Part shown: positions 8,548 through 17,981 of the stretch, piece after piece | How the letters are laid out: each line of letters begins with the position of its first letter | How positions within the stretch are numbered: the stretch's first letter is position 1 | Origin: Pseudomonas alliivorans | Lineage (GTDB): Bacteria; Pseudomonadota; Gammaproteobacteria; Pseudomonadales; Pseudomonadaceae | Length of the DNA stretch: 64,000 nucleotides | Assembly (NCBI RefSeq): GCF_017826695.1 | Contig: NZ_JAFFZW010000001.1 | Location: 372,001 to 436,000, forward strand | Reading direction: 5' to 3' | The notes under the pieces: model-generated | Databases searched by the model: none | What the model was told of the DNA's origin: nothing | Seen by the model: the letters and a program-made list of their open reading frames with translations, nothing else | Program-made: the position numbers and the translations under genes

Positions 8548-11500
8548 TCAACTCAAACTCACATGCCGGCTCAGCAATGCACGCAATGCCGCGGGCTTGA
8601 CCGGTTTGGGCAGGTAATCAAGCCCGGCAGCATGCACCTGGGCGATCAATTCGGGGCGTCCATCGGCGCTGATCAAGACACCCGGTACCGGCTGGCCGAG
8701 GCGGGTTCTCAGCCAGGCCATCAATTCGGTGCCGGTTTCTCCATCGTCCAGGTGATAGTCCACCAGCGCGATTTGCGGGTGGACTCCATTGTTCAGCAAG
8801 ACCTCGCATTCCTGACGATTGCGCGCCGTCCACACCTGACAGCCCCAGCGTGAAAGCAGGCTGTTCATGCCGATCAGGATGCTGTCTTCATTATCGACGC
8901 ACAGCACCTGTGTGCCATTCAAGGCCGGACGATTGATCTCGACCAGCTTGGCAGGCAGCGGTGTCTGCGCCGACGCGAGTGGCACCTGCACGCTGAACAC
9001 ACTGCCCCTGCCAGTCCAGGAGCGAACCTGCAAAGGATGTTCAAGAATACGACACAGGCCATCGGCAATCGCCAGACCCAACCCCAGGCCTTTGGCCGCG
9101 TGAGTCTGATGACTGTCCAGGCGTTTGAATTCCTCGAAAATCACTTGGCGCTTGTCTTCGGGAATGCCCGGCCCTCGATCCCAGACTTCAAGACTCAGGC
9201 TGTCACCACGACGACGGACGCCCAGCAGGATCGGCCCGCTGGCATAACGAAATGCATTGGTCAGGAAGTTTTGCAGCACACGGCGCAGCAGCTTGATATC
9301 GCTGTCCACCCGCAGCGCACTGCCCCTGACCCGAAACTTCAGACCCTGTTCCTGCGCCAACGCCTTGAATTCCGCGCCCAGTGTGTCGAACAGCGCGTTG
9401 AGCGGGAAGGGCTGGCGGTCCGGGGCAATCTTGCCATTCTCGATACGCGAGATATCCAGCAGGTCGCTGATCAGGTCTTCGGCCGAGCGCAACGAGCTGT
9501 CCAGGTGCTGGATCAATTGCTGGGCGTCACTGGAAATACCGTCTTCCTGATGCGAGAGCGCGGCGGAGAACAGGCGGGCGGCGTTCAGCGGTTGCATCAG
9601 GTCATGGCTGACCGCTGCCAGAAAGCGGGTTTTCGATTCGTTGGCCGCTTCGGCCGTGCCCTTGGCGTCGGTCAGTGCCTGGTTCAGTTGCGAGAGCTCT
9701 TGGGTACGTTCGGTCACTCTCTGCTCAAGGCGTTCATTGACGCCCTTGAGCGCCTGTTCGGCCGCCCGGAACGCAGTAATATCGGTAAAACTCATGACAA
9801 AGCCGCCACCCGGCATCGGATTGCCGATCAGCTCGATGACCTGGCCGTTGGGGAATAGTCGCTCTGAAGTGTGCGCCCGACCCTGACGCATCCAGTGCAG
9901 ACGCCGCGCCACGTGCACTTCGGCTTCACCCGGCCCGCACAGCCCTCGTTCTGCGTTGTAGCGGATGATGTCGGCAATCGGTCGACCCACGCCAATCAGG
10001 CCTTCCGGGTAATTGAACAGCTCCAGATAGCGATGATTCCAGGCTACCAGCCGCAGCGACTGATCGACCACGCTGATGCCCTGGGTAATGTTCTCGATTG
10101 CGCCTTGCAGCAGGGCGCGGTTGAACTGCAGCACCTCGGAGGCTTCGTCGGCGATGCGCACCACGTCTTCGAGCTGCATATCCCGGCCTTCGATGGCGGC
10201 TTTGACCACCGCGCGGGTCGAAGAGGTGCCGAGCACACCGGCCAGCAGTCGTTCGGTGTGGGCAATCCACTCGCCGGTGGCGTTCTGATTGGGGTTGAAG
10301 CTCTTGCCCTGACGGTAGGCAAAACGGGTAAAGCTCTGTCTGGCGCGTTCTTCGCCGACAAACCGCGCCGACAGGCTGAGCAGGTCTTCGATCTGCACCG
10401 CCAGCAAGGGCCGCGTGTAAGCGCGGCCCTGAGTTTCCTGACCGATGAAGCGACCTGCCTGCCAGTGTTCGGTCACCCGCGTGCGCGACAGCATCGACAC
10501 CCAGGCGAACAGCGTGCAGTTGCCAGCCATCGACAGCAGCACGCCTTGGGTCATCGGCGTGATCGGCAAGTCGAACGGGTTGCTGTGCAGCCAGGCCAGC
10601 AGTGGAAAAGCGTGCAGCGACCAACCCATGCCGTGAGCGGCGACCGGCAGGACCAGCGTGTAGAACCAGATGAAAATCCCGGCGGCCAGTCCTGCGAATA
10701 CGCCACGGCGGTTGGCCTGCTTCCAGTACAGCGCGCCGAACATCGCGGGCGCGAGCTGAGTGATGGCGGCAAAGGCAATCTGGCCGATGGTCGCCAGGCT
10801 GGCGGTGGAGCCGAGCATTCGGTAGCTGACGTAGGCGAGCAACAGAATCATCACGATGCTGATACGGCGCACCGAGAGCATCCAGTGTCGAAACGCCTCG
10901 AACGGCCGTTCGGTGTTCTTTCTGCGCAGCAGCCACGGCAACAGCATGTCGTTGGAAATCATGGTCGATAGCGCAACGCAGGCCACGATCACCATGCCGG
11001 TTGCGGCCGACGCACCGCCGATGAATGCCAGCAGCGCCAGTGATGGATGCGCATGGGCCAGTGGCAGGCTGATCACGAACGAATCCGGCAGCATTGAGTC
11101 GGGCAACAGCATTTGTCCGGCCAGTGCAATAGGCACCACGAACAGCGCGGCCAGCGCCAGATAGGCCGGAAACACCCACTTGGCCAGGTTCAGATCCTGA
11201 GGCTCGATGTTCTCCACAACCGTGACGTGAAACTGCCGGGGCAGGCAGACAATCGCCATCATCGCCACGCCGGTCTGGACGAACATCGACGGCCAGTTGA
11301 TCGTGTCTTGCCAGTACTCCTCAAGGCGCGGTGCCAGCTTGGCTTGATTGAACAGGTCGTCGAAGCCGTCATACAGACCGAACGTCACGAACACCCCGAC
11401 GGCCATGAACGCGAACAGCTTGACCAGCGCCTCGAAGGCAATCGCCAGCACCATGCCGCGATGGTGTTCGGTCACGTCCAGATTCCGCGCGCCGAACACG

Positions 11501-12021
11501 ATGGTGAACAGCGCCAGTATCAGCGAGACCACCAGCGCCGTGTCCTGCGCGCGGGTGCCGGTGGAGTCGGCCACAGCGCCGATCAAAATGTTCACCCCCA
11601 GCACGATGCCTTTGAGCTGCAGCGCAATGTACGGCAGCATGCCGATCAGGCAGATCAGCGCGACCATGACCGCCAGCGACTGGGACTTGCCATAGCGCGC
11701 TGCGATGAAGTCGGCAATCGAGGTGATGTTTTCCTGTTTGCTGATCAGCACCATCTTCTGCAGCACCCACGGCGCCAGCACCATCAGCACGATCGGACCC
11801 AGGTAAATCGGCAGGAACGACCACAGTTGCTCGGCCGCCTGGCCTACTGCGCCGAAGAACGTCCAGCTGGTGCAGTAGACCGCCAGCGACAGGCTGTAGA
11901 CCCAGGCACGCATGGTCGGGCGCAGCGATGCGCTGTAGCGGTCGCCATAGAAGGCAATGGCAAACATGATTGCCATATAGGACAGAGCAACGGCGGCGAT
12001 CAGCCCGCTGGACAGCGACAT
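8548..12021 (-). CDS. SSS-type hybrid histidine kinase (transporter-PAS-HK-REC)
   Basis: The 1157-residue product begins with about 480 residues of a sodium/solute-symporter fold with a dozen or so membrane helices. A cytoplasmic linker, a PAS domain (about 655-765) and a coiled coil follow. Then come a HisKA domain with the phosphorylated His in AAVSHDLMQPL (about 806), an HATPase (WDRGPGIP about 946, GLGLGLAI about 980) and a C-terminal receiver with the acceptor Asp in IALVDYHLDD (about 1088). This plan resembles CbrA-like sensors that couple transport to signalling, but CbrA itself lacks the receiver. I infer a nutrient sensor; ligand and output are unknown, and no separate response regulator lies nearby. 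Start ATG 12021; the longer frame to 12090 has no advantage. Confidence 0.9.
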   Translation of the reverse strand: MSLSSGLIAAVALSYMAIMFAIAFYGDRYSASLRPTMRAWVYSLSLAVYCTSWTFFGAVGQAAEQLWSFLPIYLGPIVLMVLAPWVLQKMVLISKQENITSIADFIAARYGKSQSLAVMVALICLIGMLPYIALQLKGIVLGVNILIGAVADSTGTRAQDTALVVSLILALFTIVFGARNLDVTEHHRGMVLAIAFEALVKLFAFMAVGVFVTFGLYDGFDDLFNQAKLAPRLEEYWQDTINWPSMFVQTGVAMMAIVCLPRQFHVTVVENIEPQDLNLAKWVFPAYLALAALFVVPIALAGQMLLPDSMLPDSFVISLPLAHAHPSLALLAFIGGASAATGMVIVACVALSTMISNDMLLPWLLRRKNTERPFEAFRHWMLSVRRISIVMILLLAYVSYRMLGSTASLATIGQIAFAAITQLAPAMFGALYWKQANRRGVFAGLAAGIFIWFYTLVLPVAAHGMGWSLHAFPLLAWLHSNPFDLPITPMTQGVLLSMAGNCTLFAWVSMLSRTRVTEHWQAGRFIGQETQGRAYTRPLLAVQIEDLLSLSARFVGEERARQSFTRFAYRQGKSFNPNQNATGEWIAHTERLLAGVLGTSSTRAVVKAAIEGRDMQLEDVVRIADEASEVLQFNRALLQGAIENITQGISVVDQSLRLVAWNHRYLELFNYPEGLIGVGRPIADIIRYNAERGLCGPGEAEVHVARRLHWMRQGRAHTSERLFPNGQVIELIGNPMPGGGFVMSFTDITAFRAAEQALKGVNERLEQRVTERTQELSQLNQALTDAKGTAEAANESKTRFLAAVSHDLMQPLNAARLFSAALSHQEDGISSDAQQLIQHLDSSLRSAEDLISDLLDISRIENGKIAPDRQPFPLNALFDTLGAEFKALAQEQGLKFRVRGSALRVDSDIKLLRRVLQNFLTNAFRYASGPILLGVRRRGDSLSLEVWDRGPGIPEDKRQVIFEEFKRLDSHQTHAAKGLGLGLAIADGLCRILEHPLQVRSWTGRGSVFSVQVPLASAQTPLPAKLVEINRPALNGTQVLCVDNEDSILIGMNSLLSRWGCQVWTARNRQECEVLLNNGVHPQIALVDYHLDDGETGTELMAWLRTRLGQPVPGVLISADGRPELIAQVHAAGLDYLPKPVKPAALRALLSRHVSLS

Positions 12022-12243
12022 ATCGGATTCCAGAATGTATCGACAGCGCGCAGTCTCGCACGACGGCTGGACTTCGTCTTTCTCGACCAAGGTCGAGCGT
12101 GGCGGGGTGTCGCAGTTTGCCTGACGCGCTCGGCATGGCTGGCAACTGTAAATATCCTATCGACATTACGCTGCGTTGCGTCTTCAATGTGCCTCGGATT
12201 GGCGGCGACGCCAGTGTGCCCAAGCCTCTCAGGACCACGGACG

Positions 12244-14118
12244 ATGAGCCAGCAGTCACAATTCAGCCTTTTAGGGAAACGGCGCTTCCTGCCGTTTTTC
12301 GTTACTCAGTCCCTCGGGGCGTTCAATGACAACGTGTTCAAACAGTCATTGATCCTCGCCATTCTCTACAAGCTGGCCATCGACGGGGATCGTTCGATCT
12401 ACGTCAATCTGTGCGCCTTGCTGTTCATTCTGCCGTTCTTTCTGTTCTCGGCACTGGCCGGGCAATTCGGCGAAAAATACCCGAAGGACACGCTGATCCG
12501 GATCATCAAGTTCGGTGAGATTGTGATCATGGCGGTGGGTGCCGCAGGCTTTCTGTTCAATCACCTGTGGATGATGCTGGCGGCGTTGTTTGCGATGGGC
12601 ACGCATTCGGCGCTGTTCGGCCCGGTGAAGTATTCGATATTGCCGCAGCACCTGCGGGAGACCGAGCTGGTCGGCGGCAACGCGCTGGTCGAGATGGGCA
12701 CCTTCCTGGCGATTCTCGCAGGCACCATCAGTGCCGGGGTGATGATGTCCTCCACGCACTACGCCTGGATCGTTTCGGCGGCCATCGTGCTGATCGCCTG
12801 CCTGGGCTTCCTGGCCAGTTTCGGTATCCCGCGGGCGGCGGCTGCCTCACCGGAGATGACGCTCAACTGGAATATCTTCACCCAGTCCTGGGCCACGCTG
12901 CGCATGGGGTTGGGGCAGACGCCGGCCGTGTCGCGCTCGATTGTCGGCAATTCATGGTTCTGGTTCGTCGGGGCGATTTACCTGACGCAGATCCCGGCGT
13001 ATGCCCAGGAATGGATGTTCGGTGATGAAACTGTTGTCACGCTGATCCTGACGGTCTTCTCGGTCGGTATCGCGCTGGGTTCGTTGCTCTGCGAGCGTTT
13101 GTCCGGGCACAAGGTCGAGATCGGCCTGGTGCCGTTCGGCTCCATGGGGATCACGATTTTTGGTCTGTTGCTGTGGTGGCATTCGGGCGGCTTCCCGCAA
13201 AACGCACAGGCCAACGACTGGCTCGCGGTCCTGAGTTACGGTCAGGGCTGGTGGGTGCTGTTCGACATCCTCGGCATCGGCGTTTTCGGCGGTTTCTATA
13301 TCGTGCCGCTGTATGCCCTGATTCAGTCGCGCACGCCGGAGAAGGAGCGTTCGCGGGTCATTGCGGCCAACAATATTCTCAACGCGCTGTTCATGGTGGT
13401 ATCGGCGATTGTCTCGATTCTGTTGCTCAGCGTTGCCAAGCTGACGATTCCGCACCTGTTTCTGGTGGTGTCGTTGCTGAACGTGGCGGTCAACATTTAC
13501 ATCTTCAGGATCGTGCCTGAGTTCACCATGCGCTTCCTGATCTGGCTGCTGGGTCATTCGATGTATCGGGTCGAGCACCGCAACCTGAATCTGATTCCCG
13601 ACGAAGGTGCGGCGCTGTTGGTCTGCAACCACGTTTCGTTTGTTGATGCACTGCTGATTGCCGGCTCAGTCAGGCGGCCGATCCGTTTCGTCATGTACTA
13701 CAAGATCTATCAATTGCCAGTGCTCAACTTCATCTTCCGCACCGCCGGTACCATCCCGATTGCCGGGCGTAACGAGGACATGGAGATCTACGAACAATCG
13801 TTCAAGCGCATCGCCCGTTATCTGGCCGACGGCGAGCTGGTGTGCATCTTTCCGGAAGGCAAGCTCACCACCGATGGCGAGATCAGCGGCTTCAAGAGCG
13901 GCATGACGCGCATTCTTCAGGAAACATCGGTGCCGGTGATCCCGATGGCGCTACAAGGACTGTGGGGCAGCTTCTTCAGTCGCGACCCGGACAAGGGGCT
14001 ATTTCGCCGTCTGTGGTCACGCGTCGTGTTGGTGGCCGGTGCGCCCATTGCGGCAGACGCCGCCTCGCCGGTGGATGTGCGCGAGCAGGTGAAAGCGTTG
14101 AGAGGGGCGGGGCGCTAG
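12244..14118 (+). CDS. MFS transporter fused to a PlsC-type acyltransferase
   Basis: The 624-residue protein carries a 12-helix major-facilitator domain to about residue 410, then a lysophospholipid acyltransferase domain. The HX4D catalytic motif is NHVSFVDALL (His about 463) and the FPEG motif is IFPEGKLTTDG (about 536-539). Related fusions of an LplT-like flippase with an Aas-like acyltransferase recycle lysophospholipids in the inner membrane. Here the acyl-ACP synthetase domain of Aas is missing, so acyl groups must come from another donor. The ATG at 12244 follows AGGA by 9 bases. An open frame extends far upstream but antisense to the kinase, and is not coding. Confidence 0.9.
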   Translation: MSQQSQFSLLGKRRFLPFFVTQSLGAFNDNVFKQSLILAILYKLAIDGDRSIYVNLCALLFILPFFLFSALAGQFGEKYPKDTLIRIIKFGEIVIMAVGAAGFLFNHLWMMLAALFAMGTHSALFGPVKYSILPQHLRETELVGGNALVEMGTFLAILAGTISAGVMMSSTHYAWIVSAAIVLIACLGFLASFGIPRAAAASPEMTLNWNIFTQSWATLRMGLGQTPAVSRSIVGNSWFWFVGAIYLTQIPAYAQEWMFGDETVVTLILTVFSVGIALGSLLCERLSGHKVEIGLVPFGSMGITIFGLLLWWHSGGFPQNAQANDWLAVLSYGQGWWVLFDILGIGVFGGFYIVPLYALIQSRTPEKERSRVIAANNILNALFMVVSAIVSILLLSVAKLTIPHLFLVVSLLNVAVNIYIFRIVPEFTMRFLIWLLGHSMYRVEHRNLNLIPDEGAALLVCNHVSFVDALLIAGSVRRPIRFVMYYKIYQLPVLNFIFRTAGTIPIAGRNEDMEIYEQSFKRIARYLADGELVCIFPEGKLTTDGEISGFKSGMTRILQETSVPVIPMALQGLWGSFFSRDPDKGLFRRLWSRVVLVAGAPIAADAASPVDVREQVKALRGAGR

Positions 14119-14196
14119 GGGTGGCAGCTTGGGCCTAGCGCCGACTGCCACACCTCTGAACCTGATCGCGACCATGCCCGCAGGGGCGCGATCAGG
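14111..14196. terminator. two hairpins between convergent genes
   Basis: A 9-bp inverted repeat (14111-14119 with 14134-14142) overlaps the stop codon of the MFS-PlsC gene. A 10-bp repeat (14161-14170 with 14187-14196, arm CCTGATCGCG) follows. Neither has a long U tract. They occupy the gap between converging genes and probably serve both strands. Confidence 0.5.
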
Positions 14197-14213
14197 TCAG
14201 TGCAGAAGCTGTA

Positions 14214-15179
14214 TCAATCCACCGCCGACTTACGCAGCGCCACATCGCTTTCTTCCTCCGGCATTTTCCTGAAGTACGTCGAGAGCAACGCACCGGAAAT
14301 GTTGTGCCAGACGCTGAACAACGCGCTCGGCACAGCCGCCAGTGGCGAGAAGTGGGCGCTGGCCAGGGCAGCGCCGAGCCCCGAGTTCTGCATGCCGACT
14401 TCCAGTGCCAGCGACTTGCGCTGTGGCAACGGCAGTTTGAACACCTTGCCGGTGAAGTAGCCCAACAGAAAACCGAACGTATTGTGCAGAATCACCACCG
14501 CCATGATCAGCAGGCCTGACTCGGCGATCTTCGCCTGACTGGCGGCGACCACGGCGCAGACGATCATCACGATGCTCACCACAGACACCAGCGGCAGCAC
14601 ATCCACCGCATAGCTGACTCGCGCGCCCAGTAGACGCTGTGCGAGAACACCCAGCACGATTGGCAGCATCACCAATTGCAGGATCGACCAGAACATATCC
14701 ATGAAGGATACCGGCAACCAGGCCGAGGCCAGGAACCAGATCAGGGTCGGGGTCAGCAGTGGAGCAAGCAGGGTGGTGACGGCAGCAATGGCCACAGCCA
14801 GCGCCAGATCGCCCTTGGCCAGCCAGGCCATGACATTGGACGACGTTCCGCTCGGGCAGCAGCCCACCAGAATCACGCCGACAGCAATTTCGGGCGGCAG
14901 CCGGAATACCTGACACAACAGCCACGCCACGCCGGGCATGATGACAAAGTGTGCGACCACGCCCAGCGCCACGCGCCAGGGGTTGCGCGCTACTTCAGAG
15001 AAATCCTCGAGTTTCAGGGTCAGGCCCATGCCGAACATGACCAGGCCCAGCAACGGGACGATCCAGCCTTTCAGGCCGATGAATGCCTGGGGAAACACAA
15101 ACGCCAGAATGGCGAACAGCAGCACCCAATACGCAAAGGTGTTGCCGACGAAACGACTCAGGGCGGCGAGGGCGCGCAT
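14214..15179 (-). CDS. bile acid:sodium symporter (BASS) family transporter
   Basis: The 321-residue protein is almost entirely hydrophobic, with 9-10 predicted membrane helices and the BASS signature GCCPSGTSSNVMAWLAKGD plus the later EVGMQNSGLGAALA motif. Bacterial members of this branch move organic anions such as pantothenate or keto acids with sodium; the substrate here cannot be read from sequence. AAGGAGCAGACC precedes the ATG at 15179. It is transcribed away from rdgC's 3' end, following it on the same strand with about 80 bp between them. Confidence 0.9.
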   Translation of the reverse strand: MRALAALSRFVGNTFAYWVLLFAILAFVFPQAFIGLKGWIVPLLGLVMFGMGLTLKLEDFSEVARNPWRVALGVVAHFVIMPGVAWLLCQVFRLPPEIAVGVILVGCCPSGTSSNVMAWLAKGDLALAVAIAAVTTLLAPLLTPTLIWFLASAWLPVSFMDMFWSILQLVMLPIVLGVLAQRLLGARVSYAVDVLPLVSVVSIVMIVCAVVAASQAKIAESGLLIMAVVILHNTFGFLLGYFTGKVFKLPLPQRKSLALEVGMQNSGLGAALASAHFSPLAAVPSALFSVWHNISGALLSTYFRKMPEEESDVALRKSAVD

Positions 15180-15214
15180 GGTCTGCTCCTTCTTTTTATA
15201 AGTGCCAAATGAAT

Positions 15215-15235
15215 GCGCCGTCTATAAGACGGCGC
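15215..15235 (-). terminator. hairpin after rdgC
   Basis: A 9-bp perfect stem (15215-15223 with 15227-15235, arm GCGCCGTCT) with a 3-nt loop lies 28 bases beyond the rdgC stop on the minus strand. The U tract is weak. Confidence 0.5.
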
Positions 15236-15262
15236 CGTGCTTCGGTTCATCAACGGTTGGTG

Positions 15263-16183
15263 TCAGATACCCTGAGGTATTTCTTCGCCGCCCAGCGCTT
15301 CGAACAGTTCGGGCAGGAATTCGCCGAAGGTCAGCATCATCAGGGTGAAGCTTGCATCCAGTTGTCCCAGTGCCTCGTCGCCGCCGTCCTGTTCAGCCTG
15401 ATCCTGCAACAGATCTTCGAACTTCAGACGCTTGACGACCATTTTGTCGTCCAGCACGAACGACAGTTTGTCCTGCCAGGCCAGCGACAGTTGGGTCACG
15501 ACTTTGCCAGTGCTCAGGTGCAGCTGGATTTCGTCGCCGGTCAGGTCCTGACGCTTGCAGCGCACGATGCCACCGTCTTCGTGGGTGTCGCGCAATTCGC
15601 ACTCGTCCAGCACGAAGAAGTTGTCGGCCGCTTTCTGGGTCTTGACCCAGTCGGTCATGGTCGCGCTTGGCGATACCTTGACGGTCAGCGGACGAACCGG
15701 CAGCGAGCCGATGACTTCACGCAATGTGGACAGCAGGTCCTCGGCGCGTTTCGGGCTGGAAGCGTTGACCAGAATCAGGCCTTGCTTGGGCGCGATGGCA
15801 GCGAAGGTTGCCGAGCGACGAATAAAAGCGCGCGGCAGGAACGCCTGGATGATTTCATCCTTGAGCTGATCACGTTCCTTCTTGTAGACCTTGCGCATCT
15901 GCTCGGCTTCGATCTCTTCGACCTTTTCCTTGAGCGCGTCACGTACGACGCTGCCCGGCAGAATACGTTCTTCCTTGCGTGCGGCGATCAGCAGGAAGTC
16001 CTGGCTGACGTGTACCAATGGAGCCTCTTCGCCCTTGCCAAATGGCGCGACGAAACCGTAAGTGGTCAACTCCTGGCTGGCACAGGCGCGCGCCGGTTTG
16101 GTCGCCAGTGCCGTCTCCAGCGCCTCGGCGTCAAAAGGCAGATCCTGGGTCAGGCGATAGACAAGCAGGTTTTTGAACCACAT
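15263..16183 (-). CDS. rdgC: recombination-associated protein RdgC
   Basis: RdgC is a nucleoid-associated, ring-forming DNA-binding protein that limits RecA activity at forks. The 306-residue product starts [13 protein letters not shown] and has the family's typical length and conserved blocks. I use the ATG at 16183 because AAGGAGAG lies upstream and the MWFKNL start is typical; an in-frame ATG at 16204 precedes that site. The gene is divergent from the tRNA-Val/tRNA-Asp unit. Confidence 0.95.
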   Translation of the reverse strand: MWFKNLLVYRLTQDLPFDAEALETALATKPARACASQELTTYGFVAPFGKGEEAPLVHVSQDFLLIAARKEERILPGSVVRDALKEKVEEIEAEQMRKVYKKERDQLKDEIIQAFLPRAFIRRSATFAAIAPKQGLILVNASSPKRAEDLLSTLREVIGSLPVRPLTVKVSPSATMTDWVKTQKAADNFFVLDECELRDTHEDGGIVRCKRQDLTGDEIQLHLSTGKVVTQLSLAWQDKLSFVLDDKMVVKRLKFEDLLQDQAEQDGGDEALGQLDASFTLMMLTFGEFLPELFEALGGEEIPQGI

Positions 16184-16304
16184 GAGGTGAATCTCTCCTT
16201 CCATACAAAGGGGGGCATTATTCGCTGCTCTGCTTCCGGGGCCAAGCCTGCACGGAGCCTTTGTAAGCCTTTGGAAGGATTATAAAAATTATTTAAAAAA
16301 TTAC

Positions 16305-16333
16305 TTGCCAGAGTAAAGGTCGCTCCGTAGAAT
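16305..16333 (+). promoter_or_regulatory. strong sigma-70 promoter of the tRNA-Val/tRNA-Asp unit
   Basis: TTGCCA at 16305-16310 and TAGAAT at 16328-16333 are separated by exactly 17 bases. An AT-rich block just upstream (about 16278-16302) could serve as an UP element. The GC-rich discriminator GCGCGCC after the -10 box is typical of stable-RNA promoters under stringent control. Confidence 0.8.
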
Positions 16334-16354
16334 GCGCGCCACACCGAGAGTGAA

Positions 16355-16430
16355 GGGTGATTAGCTCAGCTGGGAGAGCAGCTGCCTTACAAGCAGCGGG
16401 TCGGCGGTTCGATCCCGTCATCACCCACCA
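16355..16430 (+). tRNA. tRNA-Val (anticodon UAC)
   Basis: A complete 76-nt cloverleaf with encoded CCA. The acceptor stem is GGGTGAT with ATCACCC, the D-arm TAGCTCAGCTGGGAGAGCA, the anticodon arm GCTGC-CTTACAA-GCAGC with anticodon TAC, and the T-arm contains GGTTCGATCC. It is first in a two-tRNA transcript, with 21 bases to the next tRNA. Confidence 0.98.
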
Positions 16431-16451
16431 AACTCTCTATTAGTGTTACGC

Positions 16452-16528
16452 GCAGCGGTAGTTCAGTCGGTTAGAATACCGGCCTGTCACGCCGGGGGTC
16501 GCGGGTTCGAGTCCCGTCCGCTGCGCCA
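16452..16528 (+). tRNA. tRNA-Asp (anticodon GUC)
   Basis: A complete 77-nt cloverleaf with encoded CCA. The acceptor GCAGCGG pairs with CCGCTGC, the anticodon arm is CCGGC-CTGTCAC-GCCGG with anticodon GTC, and the T-loop is GGTTCGAGTCC. It is co-transcribed with the upstream tRNA-Val and followed by a terminator. Confidence 0.98.
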
Positions 16529-16566
16529 TATTCAGCTTCAAGGCCCTTGAACTCCTTGAAGCAAAC

Positions 16567-16593
16567 AGAAAGCCCGCCTAGTGCGGGCTTTCT
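16567..16593 (+). terminator. terminator of the tRNA unit
   Basis: An 11-bp perfect stem (16567-16577 with 16583-16593, arm AGAAAGCCCGC) with loop CTAGT lies 38 bases after tRNA-Asp. The 3' arm runs directly into pyrimidine-rich heptamer repeats. Confidence 0.8.
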
Positions 16594-16614
16594 GCTTTCT
16601 GCTTTCTGCTTTCT
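16587..16614 (+). repeat. four tandem GCTTTCT heptamers
   Basis: Four exact copies of the 7-base unit GCTTTCT run head to tail and continue as the related GTCTTTCT. The first copy is the 3' arm of the tRNA terminator, so the array probably grew by slippage of the terminator's tail. Confidence 0.85.
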
Positions 16615-16718
16615 GTCTTTCTACTTATTCCCGCCCTTTTTCTTCAGAACTGCGATGAATCAACGCACGGTGCTGCTGTGGATGAGGTCATTTGCTGAAG
16701 AAGGTGCGGTGAGCTTGT

Positions 16719-17525
16719 TCAAATTGTTTCAGGCTGCTTGCCAATCGCGAACTTGTCATCGAACGTCAGCATGTCGTTGAAGGTGCAGAATCTGGGTGCA
16801 TCCAGCGCGAACACCTCGAGGGTCTCGCGCAGGAACGTCAGGCATTTCTGCTGAACGGCCGCATATTCAAGGGTTTGTGCGTCGGTCATCCACTTCACCA
16901 GATAGCCCAGTGAGATGTGAAACCCGTACTGATCATGATCCGGTGCGCGGATGCCCAGACGCTGAGCCAGGCGATCACGCATGTCACGGAGTTTCCTGTT
17001 TTCCTGCACGCTGGCTGGAACCAGCCGAATCGTGGCGCCACTGTCCCTGTGCACGTTGAAGTCGTCCACCTGCATGCGTAACTGAAAGTCATCGTCGAGA
17101 TCAAAGTCGCTCAAGCGTTCAGTGAAATAATCCGTGCAGGCCTGGACACTGGCGTTTTTGGCGACTTGTTCAGGCCAGAACGGCGGTTTGCGCAGCTCGT
17201 CGATCACGCCCTCGAAAACCGTCATGTGATAGCTGGAGGGCGGCAGCAGGCTCAGGCACTGACTGAACGGGTGGGCGGCCAGCGTGTTCCTGACTGTGGT
17301 AAGCGCATCGCTCAGCGGTGTGCGCAGCGGAATCTGGCTGATGATCGTATTGCCGGCAAACGGCCGCGCCTTGCCGTTCTCGAAGAATTTGCGATTGACG
17401 TCAGACGGCCTGGTGCCCTTGTGCTGCGGCATGGTGAGCAGGGGCGACGCAGCAAGTGCAGCACCGGTGGTCATGGCACAGGCTTGAAACAGAAACGCGC
17501 GGCGCAGCAGCTTGATGTGTGTCAC
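16719..17525 (-). CDS. exported DUF1868 protein of the 2H phosphoesterase clan
   Basis: The 268-residue product starts with a signal peptide that has a twin-arginine-like stretch (LLRRAFLFQ), a hydrophobic core and an ALA cleavage region near residue 26. The mature part has the paired motifs of 2H phosphoesterases, YHMTVFEG and YGFHISLGYL (HxT and HxS), with about 100 residues between them. Enzymes of this clan act on cyclic phosphate ends or nucleotide phosphodiesters; the substrate here is unknown. The only in-frame start at the right place is GTG at 17525. It follows the tRNA pair in a patch that looks accessory. Confidence 0.8.
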   Translation of the reverse strand: MTHIKLLRRAFLFQACAMTTGAALAASPLLTMPQHKGTRPSDVNRKFFENGKARPFAGNTIISQIPLRTPLSDALTTVRNTLAAHPFSQCLSLLPPSSYHMTVFEGVIDELRKPPFWPEQVAKNASVQACTDYFTERLSDFDLDDDFQLRMQVDDFNVHRDSGATIRLVPASVQENRKLRDMRDRLAQRLGIRAPDHDQYGFHISLGYLVKWMTDAQTLEYAAVQQKCLTFLRETLEVFALDAPRFCTFNDMLTFDDKFAIGKQPETI

Positions 17526-17981
17526 GTAGGCATTTCCATCAGTGCGTTCGGTAAAGGCTGGAGTGGGAAGATTTCAATTTCGCGCTGACCCTACCGACGG
17601 TTAATGACCAGGAAATGACAGGAGCCGTCATTCGCGCCGAGAAGAAGATAGCAGGTATATCGATGGCAGATAGACATACTTTGATGAAACTCATGATACC
17701 AACCTATCTCATCAATACGCTTTGCGTTCGCAACGCTAAAGTTTATCGATCCTGTCAGTTATCGATTCTGAGTGCTGTAAGAATTGTCTGGGTGTTTTGT
17801 AATTTGCTGGTTATAAGTTAAAGGTTTTATGTTGAGCTTGATTTTCTCGTTTCCCTGGTATTAGCTGCAACGCGTTGGCTGGCGCTTTCAAAGGCTGGCA
17901 TTGAACAGGGGCGGTTGTCTGGAAAAATAATCGTTCCGTTAAAATACATTTTACGTCGTTGAATAATATAAAAGGACTTAT
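17526..17981. other. 456-bp AT-rich intergenic region
   Basis: The stretch between the DUF1868 gene and the small secreted-protein gene is clearly richer in A and T than its surroundings. It holds the promoters of both divergent genes. A 68-codon frame at 17615-17821 has no ribosome-binding site and no recognisable motif. I see no repeat, tRNA fragment or mobile-element end in it. Confidence 0.7.

Noticed and set aside
9871..10971. 366-codon plus-strand frame inside the hybrid kinase gene
   Set aside because: Antisense shadow typical of GC-rich DNA; Gln/His/Arg-rich composition and no ribosome site, while the opposite frame has full kinase domains.
11113..12243. N-terminal extension of the MFS-PlsC frame
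   Set aside because: It is antisense to the kinase, has shadow-type composition, and the transporter starts cleanly at the ATG at 12244 behind AGGA.
17615..17821. 68-codon frame in the AT-rich gap
   Set aside because: No ribosome-binding site, no homology I recognise, and start not near a promoter-like element.
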